Part shown: positions 29,645 through 39,873 of the stretch, one piece after another
Layout of the letters: each line of letters begins with the position of its first letter
How positions within the stretch are numbered: the stretch's first letter is position 1
Assembly (NCBI RefSeq): GCF_001563265.1
Contig: NZ_CP005083.1
Span: 747,001-811,000, forward strand
From: Sphingobium sp. TKS
GTDB taxonomy: Bacteria; Pseudomonadota; Alphaproteobacteria; Sphingomonadales; Sphingomonadaceae
Direction of reading: 5' to 3'
Length of the DNA stretch: 64,000 bases
Made by a program: the position numbers and the translations under genes
The notes under the pieces: generated by a model
The model's input: the letters and a program-made list of their open reading frames with translations, nothing else
Databases searched by the model: none
What the model was told of the DNA's origin: nothing

Positions 29645-31612
29645 TCACCCCAGCGGGGCGCTAGCCCAATGCCTTAGCCTCCCGTAAAGCGTCGCAATCA
29701 CGCCAAAGAAGGCGATCACCGAAAGCACCACAGCCCAGGGGTTCTCCGCCACCAGTGCCAGCGGCGCGTCGCTGTCTGTCGCCGCGACGATCCCGGCGAA
29801 GGCGACGCCGAACAGGCTTTCGCCCACGATGAAGCCGGTCGCCATCAGCACGCCCATGCGCTCGGCAAATTCGGGGTTGGACTGGCGCAGCGCCCAGCGG
29901 TTGTAGAAATGCCCAATCGCCGCGCCGACCGGGATCAGCAGGGTCAGCGCCATGGGCAGGTAGATGCCCATGCCGACGGCGAGCGGCGGCAGGCGCAGCT
30001 TGCCCGCCTTGCCCAGCAGCTCATCGATGGCGACGACGACCACGCCGATCCCCGCGCCGAAGCCGATCAGCTTCCAGTCGAGATCGCCGCCCAGCACGCC
30101 CTTGGCCAGAGCCGAGATCAGCGCCGCCTGCGGGGCGGGGAGGGCGCTCGCCTTGGCGCCCGGCGCGCCTGCGAAGCCGAAGGCGCTGTTGAGCAGGTCC
30201 AGCACCGGCGGGATCACCAGGGCGCCGAAGATCACGCCAAGGACCAGAGCGACCTGCTGTTTCCAGGGGGTCGCGCCGACAAGCTGGCCGGTCTTCAAGT
30301 CCTGCAAATTGTCGTTGGAGATGGTCGCGACGCCGAAGACGATCGCGGTCGTGAACAGGGCATAGGCGATGAGCGCCTGGCTTTGCTTGGGGTCGCCGCC
30401 CGAGCCGTAGATCGCCGCGAGGATCAGCGATGCGCCCAGCACGGCGAGGATGCCGACGCCCGAGATCGGGCTGTTCGACGCGCCGATCAGGCCCGCCATA
30501 TAGCCGCAGACCGAAGCGATGACGATGCCCGCGACCAATATATAGGCCAGCGTCAGCGCAATGATCGGCACGGGGTTGAGTGCGATCGGCCCGCCCTGCG
30601 CGAACACCCAGAGCAGGATGGCGATGGGGATGAGCGAGGCGAGAATGGTGCCGCCGACAATGCCGATCGGCAGATCGCGCTCGGTGATGTCGAGCAGGCC
30701 TGCATTGCCCGCCTTGCGGACCTTGGCGGCGGCGAGGGCGGAGCGGATGCCGCTGATGATGGGGCCAAGGATCTTGAGCAGGGTCCAGATCGCCGCCACG
30801 CCGATCGTGCCCGCGCCGATGAAGCGCGCCTTCATGCGGAAGGTGGTGCCGACCAGTTCCGAAAGGTCCGCGCCCGCGGGAAGCGGGGCGGTGAGATAGG
30901 GGACGAGGCCGACCCAGCTTATCAGCAGGCCGAAGAACATGGCGACGCCCACCGACAGGCCGACCAGATGGCCGACGCCGATCAGCGCCATGGAAAAGCT
31001 AGTGGAGACACTGGAGGCGCCCGCGCCGAATTTGAAGAAGGTGGCGGCTTCCTCCGCGATCAGCCTGGTCTTGGCGAGGATCGCGAAGGCGGCGGCAGCG
31101 ACCGAACTGGCGATGATGGCGGCAAGGCCGCGCTTATTCTCCTCCAGCCCTTCGCGGGAGCCTGCGCCCACTTTCAGCACTTCGGCAGCGGCCACGCCCT
31201 CGGGATAGGGCAGGTCGGAGCCGGTAACGAGCGCGCGGCGAAGCGGCACCGAATACATGACGCCCAATATGCCGCCCAGCGCGATGGTGAAGGCGCTGAG
31301 CCAATAGGGGAAACCCTGCCACCAGCCGATGATCACCAGCCCCGGCAGCACGAAGATGATCGCGGACAGCGTGCCGGCGGCCGAGGCAATGGTCTGGACG
31401 ATGTTGTTTTCCAGGATCGTGCCGGTCGCGAACAGCCGCAGCACCGCCATGGAAATGACGGCCGCCGGGATGGACGTGGCGAAGGTCAGGCCGATCTTCA
31501 GCCCCAGATAGACGTTCGCCGCGGTGAACAGCAAGGTGATCAGCGCGCCCAATATGACGCCGCGAAGCGTCAGCTCCGCCATCGGGGCCGCCTTGGCCGA
31601 ATCACTTGTCAC
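29645..31612 (-). CDS. OPT family oligopeptide transporter
   Basis: A 655-residue polytopic membrane protein with about 14-16 helices. It begins AELTLRGVILGALITLLFTAANVYLGLKIGLTFATSIPAAVISMAV, characteristic of the OPT superfamily, and carries YPEGVAAAEVLKVG, also conserved there. Members move oligopeptides or metal chelates with protons; the substrate is not predictable. It stands alone with 79 nt to the next gene. Frame and length look intact. Confidence 0.9.
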   Translation of the reverse strand: MTSDSAKAAPMAELTLRGVILGALITLLFTAANVYLGLKIGLTFATSIPAAVISMAVLRLFATGTILENNIVQTIASAAGTLSAIIFVLPGLVIIGWWQGFPYWLSAFTIALGGILGVMYSVPLRRALVTGSDLPYPEGVAAAEVLKVGAGSREGLEENKRGLAAIIASSVAAAAFAILAKTRLIAEEAATFFKFGAGASSVSTSFSMALIGVGHLVGLSVGVAMFFGLLISWVGLVPYLTAPLPAGADLSELVGTTFRMKARFIGAGTIGVAAIWTLLKILGPIISGIRSALAAAKVRKAGNAGLLDITERDLPIGIVGGTILASLIPIAILLWVFAQGGPIALNPVPIIALTLAYILVAGIVIASVCGYMAGLIGASNSPISGVGILAVLGASLILAAIYGSGGDPKQSQALIAYALFTTAIVFGVATISNDNLQDLKTGQLVGATPWKQQVALVLGVIFGALVIPPVLDLLNSAFGFAGAPGAKASALPAPQAALISALAKGVLGGDLDWKLIGFGAGIGVVVVAIDELLGKAGKLRLPPLAVGMGIYLPMALTLLIPVGAAIGHFYNRWALRQSNPEFAERMGVLMATGFIVGESLFGVAFAGIVAATDSDAPLALVAENPWAVVLSVIAFFGVIATLYGRLRHWASAPLG

Positions 31613-31691
31613 TGGTCTGTCCCCTTGCCTGCGGCTGTTTTATCAACGTCCGGTAATAATGTTGCTTGAGCGTGGATCAATCGGAAAGTGC

Positions 31692-32474
31692 TCAGGAGGG
31701 AGAAATGGGCCTGAGGTCGGCGGCGGCGGCCTCGTCCAGATAGGCGTCGACCAGCTTGGTCCAGAGCGTGTAGCCGCGTGGGTTCATATGCAACCCGTCG
31801 GGGCGGAACAGGGATGCATCGGGCAGGCCGTCAGCCGCCAGCAGCACGCGGCCGACATCCAGATAATCGAAGCGGGTCACGCGCGCCCGCGCCGCCACCG
31901 TCATGTTGACCGCCGCCATTTTCGGCCAGAGCGTCCAGCGGATCGGGCTGGGCTTGAGCGACAGATAGGCGATATGCGCCTTGGGATAATCGGTGCGAAG
32001 CTGCCTCAGCAGGGTCAGGATATTGTTCGCGACCTCGGCCGGGGCGGCTCCGGCGGCCAGATCATTTTCCCCGACATAGACCAGGATGGAGCGCGGCTTG
32101 GCCTTGGGCAGCAGGCGCTTGTAATAACGCAGCACATCCGGCGTGGTCGCGCCGCCAAAGCCGCGATTGACCGTGCCGACATCCGGAAAACTGCCGCTTA
32201 TGTCCCACAGGCGGATGCTGGAACTACCCAGGAACAGCGTGGCGTCGGTGACGGCCGGTCCCGCCTCATTGGCCTTGGCGAAGGCCTCGATCTCTCGCGA
32301 AAAGGGGAAGGCGGGATCGGGATTGACCTTGAGCGCCGATGCTGGAAGCGGCGGTGCGGCCTGCACCAGTCCGCCCGGCGCGAGCAGCAGGGCGAGCCCG
32401 AGCAGCGCCCGGCCCGCCTTGATGCCGCCCTTAATGGCGATGGAGCGGGCGTAGCTGATATTTGCCGTTCGCAT
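31692..32474 (-). CDS. SGNH/GDSL-type hydrolase, secreted
   Basis: The 260-residue product has an N-terminal hydrophobic signal region (about residues 20-40, ending GGLVQA) and an SGNH esterase fold. Block I is FLGSSSIRLW (nucleophile Ser), block II holds the oxyanion Gly in NRGFGGA, block III is VYVGENDLAAG (Asn), and block V is DGLHMNPRGY (Asp/His). It likely removes acyl or acetyl groups from a sugar or lipid; the substrate is unknown. Its N-terminal end overlaps the 3' end of hspQ by 44 nt, so the start may be further in (for example after the hspQ stop). Confidence 0.85.
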   Translation of the reverse strand: MRTANISYARSIAIKGGIKAGRALLGLALLLAPGGLVQAAPPLPASALKVNPDPAFPFSREIEAFAKANEAGPAVTDATLFLGSSSIRLWDISGSFPDVGTVNRGFGGATTPDVLRYYKRLLPKAKPRSILVYVGENDLAAGAAPAEVANNILTLLRQLRTDYPKAHIAYLSLKPSPIRWTLWPKMAAVNMTVAARARVTRFDYLDVGRVLLAADGLPDASLFRPDGLHMNPRGYTLWTKLVDAYLDEAAAADLRPISPS

Positions 32475-32802
32475 AGGTGCCGAACATGTCGGAAATGGCG
32501 GGATGGTCGACAGGTTCCTCGCTGTCGTCCGCGATCAGATTCTGCTGGCTGACATAGGCGACATAGCTGCTTTCGTCATTCTCAGCGAGCAGATGGTAGA
32601 AGGGCTGGTCCTTGTCCGGCCGCGCCTCTTCGGGAATGGCCTGATACCATTCGTCGCTATTGGCGAAAACCGGATCGATATCGAACACCACGCCGCGAAA
32701 ACCGAAGCGCAGGTGCTGCACCACGTCACCGATGCTGAAGCGGGCGTGGACGATCGGCGGGGCGGTAACATCGGGTCCGAAAATCTGATTCATGTCGTTC
32801 AT
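32431..32802 (-). CDS. hspQ: Heat shock protein HspQ
   Basis: The 123-residue product carries the HspQ/YccV hemimethylated-DNA-binding-type domain. Family signs are IVHARFSIGDVVQHLRFGFRGVVFDIDPVF, EWYQAIPEEARPDKDQPFYHLLAE and YVAYVSQQNLI. In enterobacteria HspQ acts as an adaptor and specificity enhancer of the Lon protease. I use the ATG at 32802; another ATG sits three codons inside. Its end overlaps the SGNH hydrolase gene. It is the last chromosomal gene before the island-flanking tRNA. Confidence 0.9.
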   Translation of the reverse strand: MNDMNQIFGPDVTAPPIVHARFSIGDVVQHLRFGFRGVVFDIDPVFANSDEWYQAIPEEARPDKDQPFYHLLAENDESSYVAYVSQQNLIADDSEEPVDHPAISDMFGTYANGKYQLRPLHRH

Positions 32803-32924
32803 ATGACGCAATTTAGGATGCTTGTGGTGCGAAACAAGAAAAATGCTCGTCGCTGCTTGGCAAGGGTGAAATCATTCGCTAATGGCCGCCGCTCGACCGG
32901 GACGGCATGCGCTGGACCTTCTGC

Positions 32925-33014
<90 letters not shown>

Positions 33015-33171
33015 GCCACTCATCCCCAAGCGTCCAAGAATCCCTGGTTTTCCTTGATTCTTCGACATTTTGCCCTATAGATTGTTCTCGATTTGTTTCG
33101 ATGTTTCCATGTGCGTCCGTATCGATCGGGGGCATTTTTGGGGGCATCGAACGGCAAAATTGGGGGCACAG

Positions 33172-34458
33172 ATGCTCAGTGAACTGGCGGTTCGGCAGGC
33201 GAAGGCAAAGGAGAAGGATTACAAGCTTTCCGATTCCGAGGGTCTGTACCTGTTTGTCGCGAAGTCAGGTCGGCGGAGCTGGCGCCTGAAGTATCGTTTT
33301 GCGGGCAAGGAACGGAGGCTCGTTCTCGGGGCTTACCCTGAGATGTCATTGAAACAGGCGCGCGACCGGAAGCTCGAAGCGCGTAAGCTGCTGGCCGACG
33401 GGAAGGACCCGGGCATTGAGGCGAAGAAGGCTGCGATCGCCAGAACCGTTGTTGCTTCAAACACCTTTGAGCTGACAGCTCGGAATTGGTTCGCTCTACA
33501 ACAGGACCGTTGGACACCAGTTCACTCGAAAGATGTAATCTCGAGCCTGGAAAAGGAAGTTTTTCCGTGGATCGGCGTCCTTCCCGTGTCGGAGATCGAT
33601 GAGCCGGTAGTGCTGACCGTCCTGAGGAAAATCGAACGTCGAGGCGCGATCGAAACTGCGCACCGCGTTCGCCAGAGAATGTCGGCTGTTTTCGTCCATG
33701 CTATTGCTGAGGGGCTTTCCACGAGGGATCCGGCAGCGGTGGTGGGTAAGGCCCTGAAGCCGGTTCCGCGCGGCCGAAAGCGACCTGCAATCCTTGATAT
33801 GGACGGCTTGCATGACATGATCCGCAAGACAGAGATCGAGTTTGCATCGCCGCTTACGAAACTGGCTTCGCGATATGTAGCCTTGACTGCCCAAAGGCTT
33901 GGCTCAGTCCGATCAATGGCTTGGACGGAACTTGAAAATATCAATTGGAACAACGATGAGCCGTGTCCAGGTGCAATCTGGCGGATACCCGCCGGGCAAA
34001 TGAAACTCTCTAGCGAGAAGAAAATTGAAGAGGGGTACGAGCACCTAGTACCGCTCGCACCGGAGGCTGTTGCTGTGCTTCGTGCAGCAAAGCAGCTGAC
34101 TGGGCGCGGACCGCTTGTGTTTCCGGGTAACAGAAATGCCCGCATCCCAATGAGCGAAAACACATTGAGCTACTTTTACAATCGGTGCGGATATCAGGGC
34201 AGACATGTGCCTCACGGCTGGCGCGCATCGTTCTCGACTATCATGAACGAATGGGCAGAGCGGAACGGTACAGCGAGTGATCGTCATGTGATCGATTTGA
34301 TGTTGGCACATATACCTGAGGGCGTTTCAGGTTCGGAAGGGGCCTACAATCGTGCAGCGTTTCTTGACCGCCGCCGTGAGATTGCGGAGGAATGGGCCAA
34401 GATGCTGTTCGAGAGCTTTCCAGCTCCGCGAAAGCTCCTGGATTATCCGTCGCGTTAA
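33172..34458 (+). CDS. Tyrosine-type integrase of the genomic island (DUF4102 type)
   Basis: The 428-residue product is a P4/ICE-type site-specific integrase. The N-terminal DUF4102 arm-binding domain reads LSELAVRQAKAKEKDYKLSDSEGLYLFVAKSGRRSW; the catalytic domain has Arg in TAQRLGSVRSMAW, the HxxR motif in VPHGWRASFS, and the Tyr in SGSEGAYNRAAF. I use the ATG at 33172. It lies 157 nt from the tRNA-Ser 3' end and points away from it. Three GGGGGCA direct repeats just upstream (33128-33169) could be arm sites. Confidence 0.92.
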   Translation: MLSELAVRQAKAKEKDYKLSDSEGLYLFVAKSGRRSWRLKYRFAGKERRLVLGAYPEMSLKQARDRKLEARKLLADGKDPGIEAKKAAIARTVVASNTFELTARNWFALQQDRWTPVHSKDVISSLEKEVFPWIGVLPVSEIDEPVVLTVLRKIERRGAIETAHRVRQRMSAVFVHAIAEGLSTRDPAAVVGKALKPVPRGRKRPAILDMDGLHDMIRKTEIEFASPLTKLASRYVALTAQRLGSVRSMAWTELENINWNNDEPCPGAIWRIPAGQMKLSSEKKIEEGYEHLVPLAPEAVAVLRAAKQLTGRGPLVFPGNRNARIPMSENTLSYFYNRCGYQGRHVPHGWRASFSTIMNEWAERNGTASDRHVIDLMLAHIPEGVSGSEGAYNRAAFLDRRREIAEEWAKMLFESFPAPRKLLDYPSR

Positions 34459-34513
34459 TGGCCGTATTCCCACGCGCGCACCCTGATGCTGGCGGCGGCG
34501 AATACTCAGTGGG

Positions 34514-35170
34514 CTAGAACCTCCAGCTTTGCAGCACTTCGCGGACATAGCCAGGAGTCTCGCCATTCCGCGGTATACCGCCAGCACGCTCAACGGCGCC
34601 GGGACCTGCATTGTAGGCAGCTACCGCGAGGTGGACCACCCCAAACCTGTCGAGCATCTGCCGCAGGTATCGCGCTGCGCCGAAGATGTTGGCCATTGGA
34701 TCGAAGCGATTGAAGACCCCGAGTTCTTTTGCCGTAGCGGGCATCAGCTGCCCAAGGCCCGCGGCACCCGCCGGGCTGACAGCCAAAGGGTTGTAACGAG
34801 ATTCTGTCCATACGAGCGCATCAAGCAGGCCCGCGGGCAATGAGTACTTCGCCTCCGCGGCATAGATGTGAGGCAAGTAGGTTGCTCGCCGAAACCCGGA
34901 TGGGGCCGGCTTGGCATTGGGTTCGTATCTGTGTGGCAGGTTGACCCGGCCATCGTCCGCCACTGACAGGCGCGGTGCTGGGGGGGTCTGCGAGGAACGC
35001 CAGAGCCCATGCTCGACCAGTTGAAAGCCGTTTGATGCTTCCGCAATCCGAATGCCTTCGGAGTGGCTGGCCGCAGCGCCGTTCGTAGCTGGCGCTGTTA
35101 TGTCCTGAGCACTGGCCGGGATACCAGAAGTGATCGCGATGCCCGCGATCAAGAGAGTTCTGATTGTCAT
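34514..35170 (-). CDS. Lytic transglycosylase, VirB1/TrbN-like
   Basis: The 218-residue product has a signal peptide (about 1-22, ending IPASAQ) and a lysozyme-like SLT domain near residues 105-205. The catalytic Glu is in DALVWTESRYNPLAVSPAGAAGLGQLMPATAKELG, followed by AVAAYNAGPGAV. Such enzymes open peptidoglycan locally; short ones with this layout serve conjugative type IV secretion. The start at 35170 has AAGGA upstream. It is convergent with the integrase and divergent from the interrupted primase. A role in island transfer is inferred. Confidence 0.85.
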   Translation of the reverse strand: MTIRTLLIAGIAITSGIPASAQDITAPATNGAAASHSEGIRIAEASNGFQLVEHGLWRSSQTPPAPRLSVADDGRVNLPHRYEPNAKPAPSGFRRATYLPHIYAAEAKYSLPAGLLDALVWTESRYNPLAVSPAGAAGLGQLMPATAKELGVFNRFDPMANIFGAARYLRQMLDRFGVVHLAVAAYNAGPGAVERAGGIPRNGETPGYVREVLQSWRF

Positions 35171-35309
35171 TTCTCGATCCTTGTCTAGCCGAATCGAGTG
35201 AGAACATATAAAGAACAAGCGATGTAGGAAAATTGGAATGGCGCGAGTGCAGAGCGGAGGCTGCGCGGGGAGGGCACCTTAACCGGAGAAGGTCGATGCC
35301 CCCGTTAGA

Positions 35310-36731
35310 GTTAGCGTCCGCGCTCGTGGTGTAATTTCCGGTGTAGGCGATGGTGTATTCCGGGGTGGGGCATGCCCCACCCCGGAATGCGGCGTCGCTG
35401 GTGGCCACCGGGTTCATCGTTATGGTGGAGTTTGCACACTTCAACCGTGACGAAGAGGAGTTCCCGATGACCGAGGACAGATTACTGATCGAAGAGCTGG
35501 CTGCAAAGGGCGGCCAACCGGATTTTTTGCGCACCATCGCCGAGAACGTGCTGCAGCTGATCATGGAGGCCGACGTTGATGGCCTGATCGGCGCGGGTCG
35601 CCACGAACGCAGCAGCGAGCGCGCGACCTGGCGCAACGGCTATCGCGACCGTTCGCTGGATACCCGGGTAGGCACGCTGAACCTGAAAATCCCCAAGCTG
35701 CGTGCTGGGTCCTATTTTCCGGGCTTCCTTGAGCCCCGCAAGATGGTCGAGAAAGCGCTGGTTGCGGTGATCCAGGAAGCGTGGATCGGCGGGGTCAGCA
35801 CCCGGCGGGTCGATGAACTCGTCCAGGCCATGGGCATGACCGGCATCTCCAAGTCCACCGTCTCCAAGCTTTGCAAGGACATTGACGAGCGCGTCCATGC
35901 CTTTCTGAAACGCCCGCTCACCGGCGAATGGCCGTATCTCTGGCTCGATGCCACCTATCTCAAGGTACGCGAAGGCGGGCGGATCATCAGCGTTGCCGCA
36001 ATAATCGCCATGGCCGTCAACACCGAGGGCCGGCGCGAGATCGTCGGCCTGCATATCGGCCCCTCGGAAGCGGAGGTCTTCTGGTCCGACTTCCTGAAGG
36101 ACCTTGTTCGGCGCGGTCTTACCGGCGTGAAGCTGGTCATCTCCGATGCTCACGAGGGCCTCAAGGGCGCGATCACCCGCGTCATGGGCGCCACCTGGCA
36201 GCGCTGCCGGGTGCACTTCATGCGCAATGCCCTGTCCTATGTGCCCAAGGGCCAGAACACTGTCGTCGCCGCCGCGATCCGCCAGGTCTTCCTGCAGCCC
36301 GATCAGAAAAGCGCAACGCAGGTCTGGCGACAGGTCGCCGACCAGTTGCGCACCCGTTGGCCCAAGCTCGGCGCCTGCATGGACGAGGCCGAAACCGACG
36401 TGCTCGCCTACACCGGCTTCCCCACCCAGCACCGCACGAAGTTACACTCAACCAATCCGCTCGAGCGGCTCAACAAGGAGGTCAAGCGCCGCGCCGACGT
36501 CGTCGGAATCTTCCCGAACGAAGACAGCATCATCCGCCTCGTCGGGGCTGTGCTGATGGAGCAGAACGACGAGTGGCAGCTCCAGCACCGATACATGCAG
36601 ATCGAAGGCATGGCCGAACTCAACCAACCCATGATCGAGGAGGAAAATCAGCCCCTACACATCACCGCCAAAGCCGCCTGACGATGGCCCACGGCCACAG
36701 CCGAAATTACACCACCTTGACGGACGCGACC
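35310..36731 (+). mobile_element. IS256-family insertion sequence with 9-bp target duplication
   Basis: A 1422-bp element with 31-nt imperfect terminal repeats (35310-35340 and 36701-36731, sharing GCGTCCG and GTGGTGTAATTTC) and one transposase gene. The 9-bp duplication CCCGTTAGA flanks it (35301-35309 and 36732-36740). It interrupts the primase gene: ATG at 35296 with GGAGAAGG upstream gives M-P-P-L, and the frame resumes to the right as L-D-K-V-H. Removing the element and one duplication copy restores the gene. Confidence 0.95.
35467..36681 (+). CDS. IS256-family (mutator-type) transposase
   Basis: A 404-residue DDE transposase of the IS256/mutator family. It shows the N-terminal GRHERSSERATWRNGYRDRSLDTRVGTLNLKIPKLR, YLWLDATYLKVREGG with the first catalytic Asp, VKLVISDAHEGLKGA with the second, CRVHFMRNALSYVPK, and TNPLERLNKEVKRR with the Glu region. 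The ATG at 35467 follows GAGGAG. It looks intact, so the element may still be active. It points in the same direction as the primase it splits. Confidence 0.95.
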   Translation: MTEDRLLIEELAAKGGQPDFLRTIAENVLQLIMEADVDGLIGAGRHERSSERATWRNGYRDRSLDTRVGTLNLKIPKLRAGSYFPGFLEPRKMVEKALVAVIQEAWIGGVSTRRVDELVQAMGMTGISKSTVSKLCKDIDERVHAFLKRPLTGEWPYLWLDATYLKVREGGRIISVAAIIAMAVNTEGRREIVGLHIGPSEAEVFWSDFLKDLVRRGLTGVKLVISDAHEGLKGAITRVMGATWQRCRVHFMRNALSYVPKGQNTVVAAAIRQVFLQPDQKSATQVWRQVADQLRTRWPKLGACMDEAETDVLAYTGFPTQHRTKLHSTNPLERLNKEVKRRADVVGIFPNEDSIIRLVGAVLMEQNDEWQLQHRYMQIEGMAELNQPMIEEENQPLHITAKAA

Positions 36732-36816
36732 CCCGTTAGACAAAGTTCATCAACTCGAACGCCGCGCCCGCACGATCGTCGAAAGCCTTCAGGGTACATG
36801 GAGTCGGGGCAAAGGC

Positions 36817-37623
36817 ATGTGCTGCTGCCCCGCACACGACGACCGCACTCCCTCGCTGAGCGTGACACTGGGGCGCAAAGCGATCCTGTTTCATTGCTTC
36901 GCGGGATGCTCGAACGAGGAGGTCATAGCGGCGCTTGACCGCCAGGGTGTTCGCAGCCGTGACCTGTTCGATGGCTCGGGTGCGGTTGCCGCTGATCGAC
37001 TGGAAAAAAGGACCTTCAATTCCAACGCGCGGCGTTTGTGGCACTCGGCGACGGCGATCTCCGACGGGCCTGCCGAAGGATACCTCGCGCAGCGCGGGAT
37101 CCTGCGTGCCTCTGATCAGCTCCGTTATCTCGAGCGAACGCCGCTCGGACCACGTGGTGCGGTCCAGTTCCTCCCTGCAATGTTGGCGGCAGTCACAACC
37201 GACATCGGCATAATCGCGATACACAGGACATTTCTCGACGCGCCGAACGCAAAGCTCGCGGGCTTCGAGCGTCCCAAGCGCGCGCTGGGTAGCCTCGGCT
37301 GTGGGGCTGTCAGACTTGCCCCGCCAGCAGCGGGCCGGTTGGGCCTTGCCGAAGGTATCGAAAGCGCCCTTTCAGCGATGCAGCTGTTTGGCATTCCTTG
37401 CTGGGCAACGCTCGGGAACGAGCGGTTCGGCCTCGTCGCGATCCCGGAGAGTGTGCGCGAGCTCCACTTGTTCATCGACAATGATCCGGGAGGCGAACTC
37501 GCGGATCAGCGCGCGCGAAAGGCCTATTCAGCATCAGGCCGTGTGATCCAGACGCGAGCCCCAGCGTCGACTGATTTCGACTGGAACGACGAACTCAAGG
37601 CGAGCCTCGCTCGGGAAACCTGA
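36817..37623 (+). CDS. CHC2/toprim primase, 5' end displaced by IS256 element
   Basis: A primase-like protein with a zinc-finger N-terminus (CCCPAHDDRTPSLSV...CFAGC) and a toprim domain: AEGIESALSAMQLFG with the acidic Glu and LHLFIDNDPGGE with the Asp pair. Such proteins occur on sphingomonad plasmids and integrative elements. The original gene started at 35296; the IS inserted in codon 4/5 and removed only the first 30 residues from the continuous frame. The ATG at 36817 lies just before the Cys cluster and could restart translation, though I see no good ribosome site. Interrupted gene; residual function uncertain. Confidence 0.82.
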   Translation: MCCCPAHDDRTPSLSVTLGRKAILFHCFAGCSNEEVIAALDRQGVRSRDLFDGSGAVAADRLEKRTFNSNARRLWHSATAISDGPAEGYLAQRGILRASDQLRYLERTPLGPRGAVQFLPAMLAAVTTDIGIIAIHRTFLDAPNAKLAGFERPKRALGSLGCGAVRLAPPAAGRLGLAEGIESALSAMQLFGIPCWATLGNERFGLVAIPESVRELHLFIDNDPGGELADQRARKAYSASGRVIQTRAPASTDFDWNDELKASLARET

Positions 37624-37633
37624 TCAGCGAGCC

Positions 37634-37698
37634 AGAGGGGAGGGGGCCTTCGGCTGATTGAGGCCTGCGAGACGCAGGACCTCGTCAGGAGGTTTCCC
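37634..37698 (+). promoter_or_regulatory. Leader shared with the ParB-like gene
   Basis: The stretch at 37634-37665 (AGAGGGGAGGGGGCCTT, then CTGATTGAGGC) matches the leader at 60057-60087 nearly base for base. Both end at a CAGGAG-type ribosome site just before the next gene. A common regulator or mRNA structure for island backbone genes is likely. Confidence 0.45.
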
Positions 37699-39849
37699 AT
37701 GTCTAACTCTTCCCTCGCCTTCGCATTCGATCCACCATCTCCGCCGCTTGTCGTGACGGCAGCCAAAGCAATGGCGTCGCATTTGGCAGCAGGCAGCGCG
37801 ATTTCGCGTAGCGACATCAACCGCATCATGACGGACCACTTCGGCGGAACCGATGCACTCGGGGCATGGTCAGTCCGTCATGCTCACGCTGCGCTCGAGC
37901 TGGCGCAGGTTCAACAACTGCAAGCATCAGATCAGATCCAGCTCACGAGTTCGATCGGCGAGGCCGAACAGTTCTTCTGCGGCCTCGATGCCCGAGTTCC
38001 GACCCAGACCAATCGCAGCGACGAGCAGATCGAATGGCAGCAGTTTGCAACGCCGCCGCGGCTTGCCTGGCTTGCCGCACGGGCCTGTGGACTGATGCCC
38101 AACGAGCTCGTGCTCGAACCCTCGGCCGGAACGGGGATGCTTGCGGTCTGGGCCGCCAAAGCCGGCGTACGCCTAGTCCTGAACGAAATTTCACCGCTGC
38201 GCCGCGACTGCCTGACTGTGGCGTTCCCGGCTGCCCGCGTGACCGGACATGATGCCGAGCTGATCGACGAATTGCTCGATGCGGCCGTCGTCCCAAGCGC
38301 CGTGCTCATGAACCCGCCCTATTCTCACGGCGTCGAGCGGGGCCACGATGGTCGCACCGGGACGAGGCATTTCCGCTCCGCGTGGAACCGGCTTGCCCCC
38401 GGTGGTCGACTTGTCGCGATAATGCCCGAATGGTTCGACTGCGGGAGGCTTCTAGCCGGCGTGAAGGGGCCAGTTGCGCTGCGGCTCAATGCCGCAGTCG
38501 AACGCGCATTCATCAAGAGCGGCACCGGGATCACCACGCGGCTGCTGGTCCTCGATAAAGTGGCAAGCTCCGGCGAGCCTGTCGCGATCCACACAAACGA
38601 CTTTCGCCAGCTGGTCGAGCTTGTGGATGCCTTGCCGGCTCGCGGCAGCCTGGACGCTGTTCCAGAGCATTTGAGCCTTCCGGCCCGTGCGCCGTTTCGC
38701 CTGGTGACGGTGCCGCGCAGGCCGCTGCCGACACCAGCCAGGATCACGCCCCCAGCCTCCGCCATCGCGTCGCTCACCTACCAGTCGCTCGAAACCCCTG
38801 CGCTGCTTGCCCCTCAGATTGGCCACTATCTGCCCTATCGCCCGAGCAGGATTGTGATCGATGGCGCGGCCGAGCATCCGACGCCGCTCGTCGAGTCTGT
38901 TGCCATGGGGTCGATCGCCGCACCCAAGCCCGACGCGGTGCCGCAGCTGCCCGACGGGCTTATCGCCAAGGGGTTGCTGTCTGCTGCCCAGGCAGAGACC
39001 CTGATCTACGCCGCCAGCGCTCACGCACGCGATCTTCCCGGCCGGTTCGAGCCCGAGGACAAGGGCTGTTCGCTCAAGGCGTCAGCAGAAGGTCAGGTCT
39101 ACCGGCAAGGCTATTTCCTCGGGGACGGCACCGGCGCCGGTAAAGGCCGCCAGGTCGCGAGCGTCATTCTCGATCGCTGGGTGCGCGGCGAGCGCCGCCA
39201 TATCTGGATTTCGAAGAACGAGGCGCTGCTCGAAGACGCGCGCCGCGACTGGGCCGCCCTTGGCGGTCTCCCGATCGACATCCAGCCGCTGGCGTCCTGG
39301 AAGCTGGGCACCCCCATCGCAATGCGCGACGGGATTCTCTTCATTACCTATCCGACCCTGCGTTCGGGCCGAAACGATGCAACCCGCCTCGACCAGATCC
39401 TCGCCTGGGCGGGCGACGACTTCGACGGCGTGATCGTGTTCGACGAGGCGCACGCTATGGCCAATGCCGCTGGTGGCGAAGGATCGCGGGGCAAGGTCAA
39501 GGGCTCAGAGCAGGGTATCGCTGGCGTGCGCCTGCAGAACCTCCTGCCCCGGGCAAGGGTGCTCTACGCCTCTGCCACCGGAGCGTCCGACGTCAACAAC
39601 CTCGCCTATGCCACGCGCCTCGGGCTCTGGGGTCCGGAGACCGCTTTCGCCAATCGCGAGACCTTCGTTGCCGACATTCGCGACGGCGGCATCGCCGCGA
39701 TGGAGCTGGTCGCGCGGGATCTCAAATCGCTCGGCCTCTACACGGCCCGGGCCCTTTCGTTCGCCGGTGTCGAGTATGAGATTCTCGAGCATTGCCTGAC
39801 CGAGGATCAGATCACGGTCTACGATGCCTATGCCGGAGCCTGGGGTATC
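37699..39849 (+). pseudogene. Strawberry-notch-type methyltransferase-helicase, N-terminal piece (1 of 3)
   Basis: The first 717 codons of a large fused protein. A class I methyltransferase domain has VLEPSAGTGMLA (near residue 138) and VLMNPPYSHG (near 204), the NPPY motif of N6-adenine enzymes. A superfamily 2 helicase N-half follows with GDGTGAGKGR (near 475) and VFDEAHAMANA (near 580). The native frame stops at ...YDAYAGAWGI where a recombinase-trio element begins; the open frame then runs 22 codons into that element and ends at 39915. The middle and C-terminal pieces are at 43679 and 49984, in frame. The piece might still be made as a truncated protein. Confidence 0.88.
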
Positions 39850-39873
39850 TTATGCGCAGCTCGCCATAAGACG

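Noticed and set aside
33128..33169. Three GGGGGCA repeats as a CRISPR-like array
   Set aside because: Units are only 7 bp and spacing is irregular (12 and 22 nt); more like integrase arm sites. No CRISPR array or cas gene was seen anywhere in the window.
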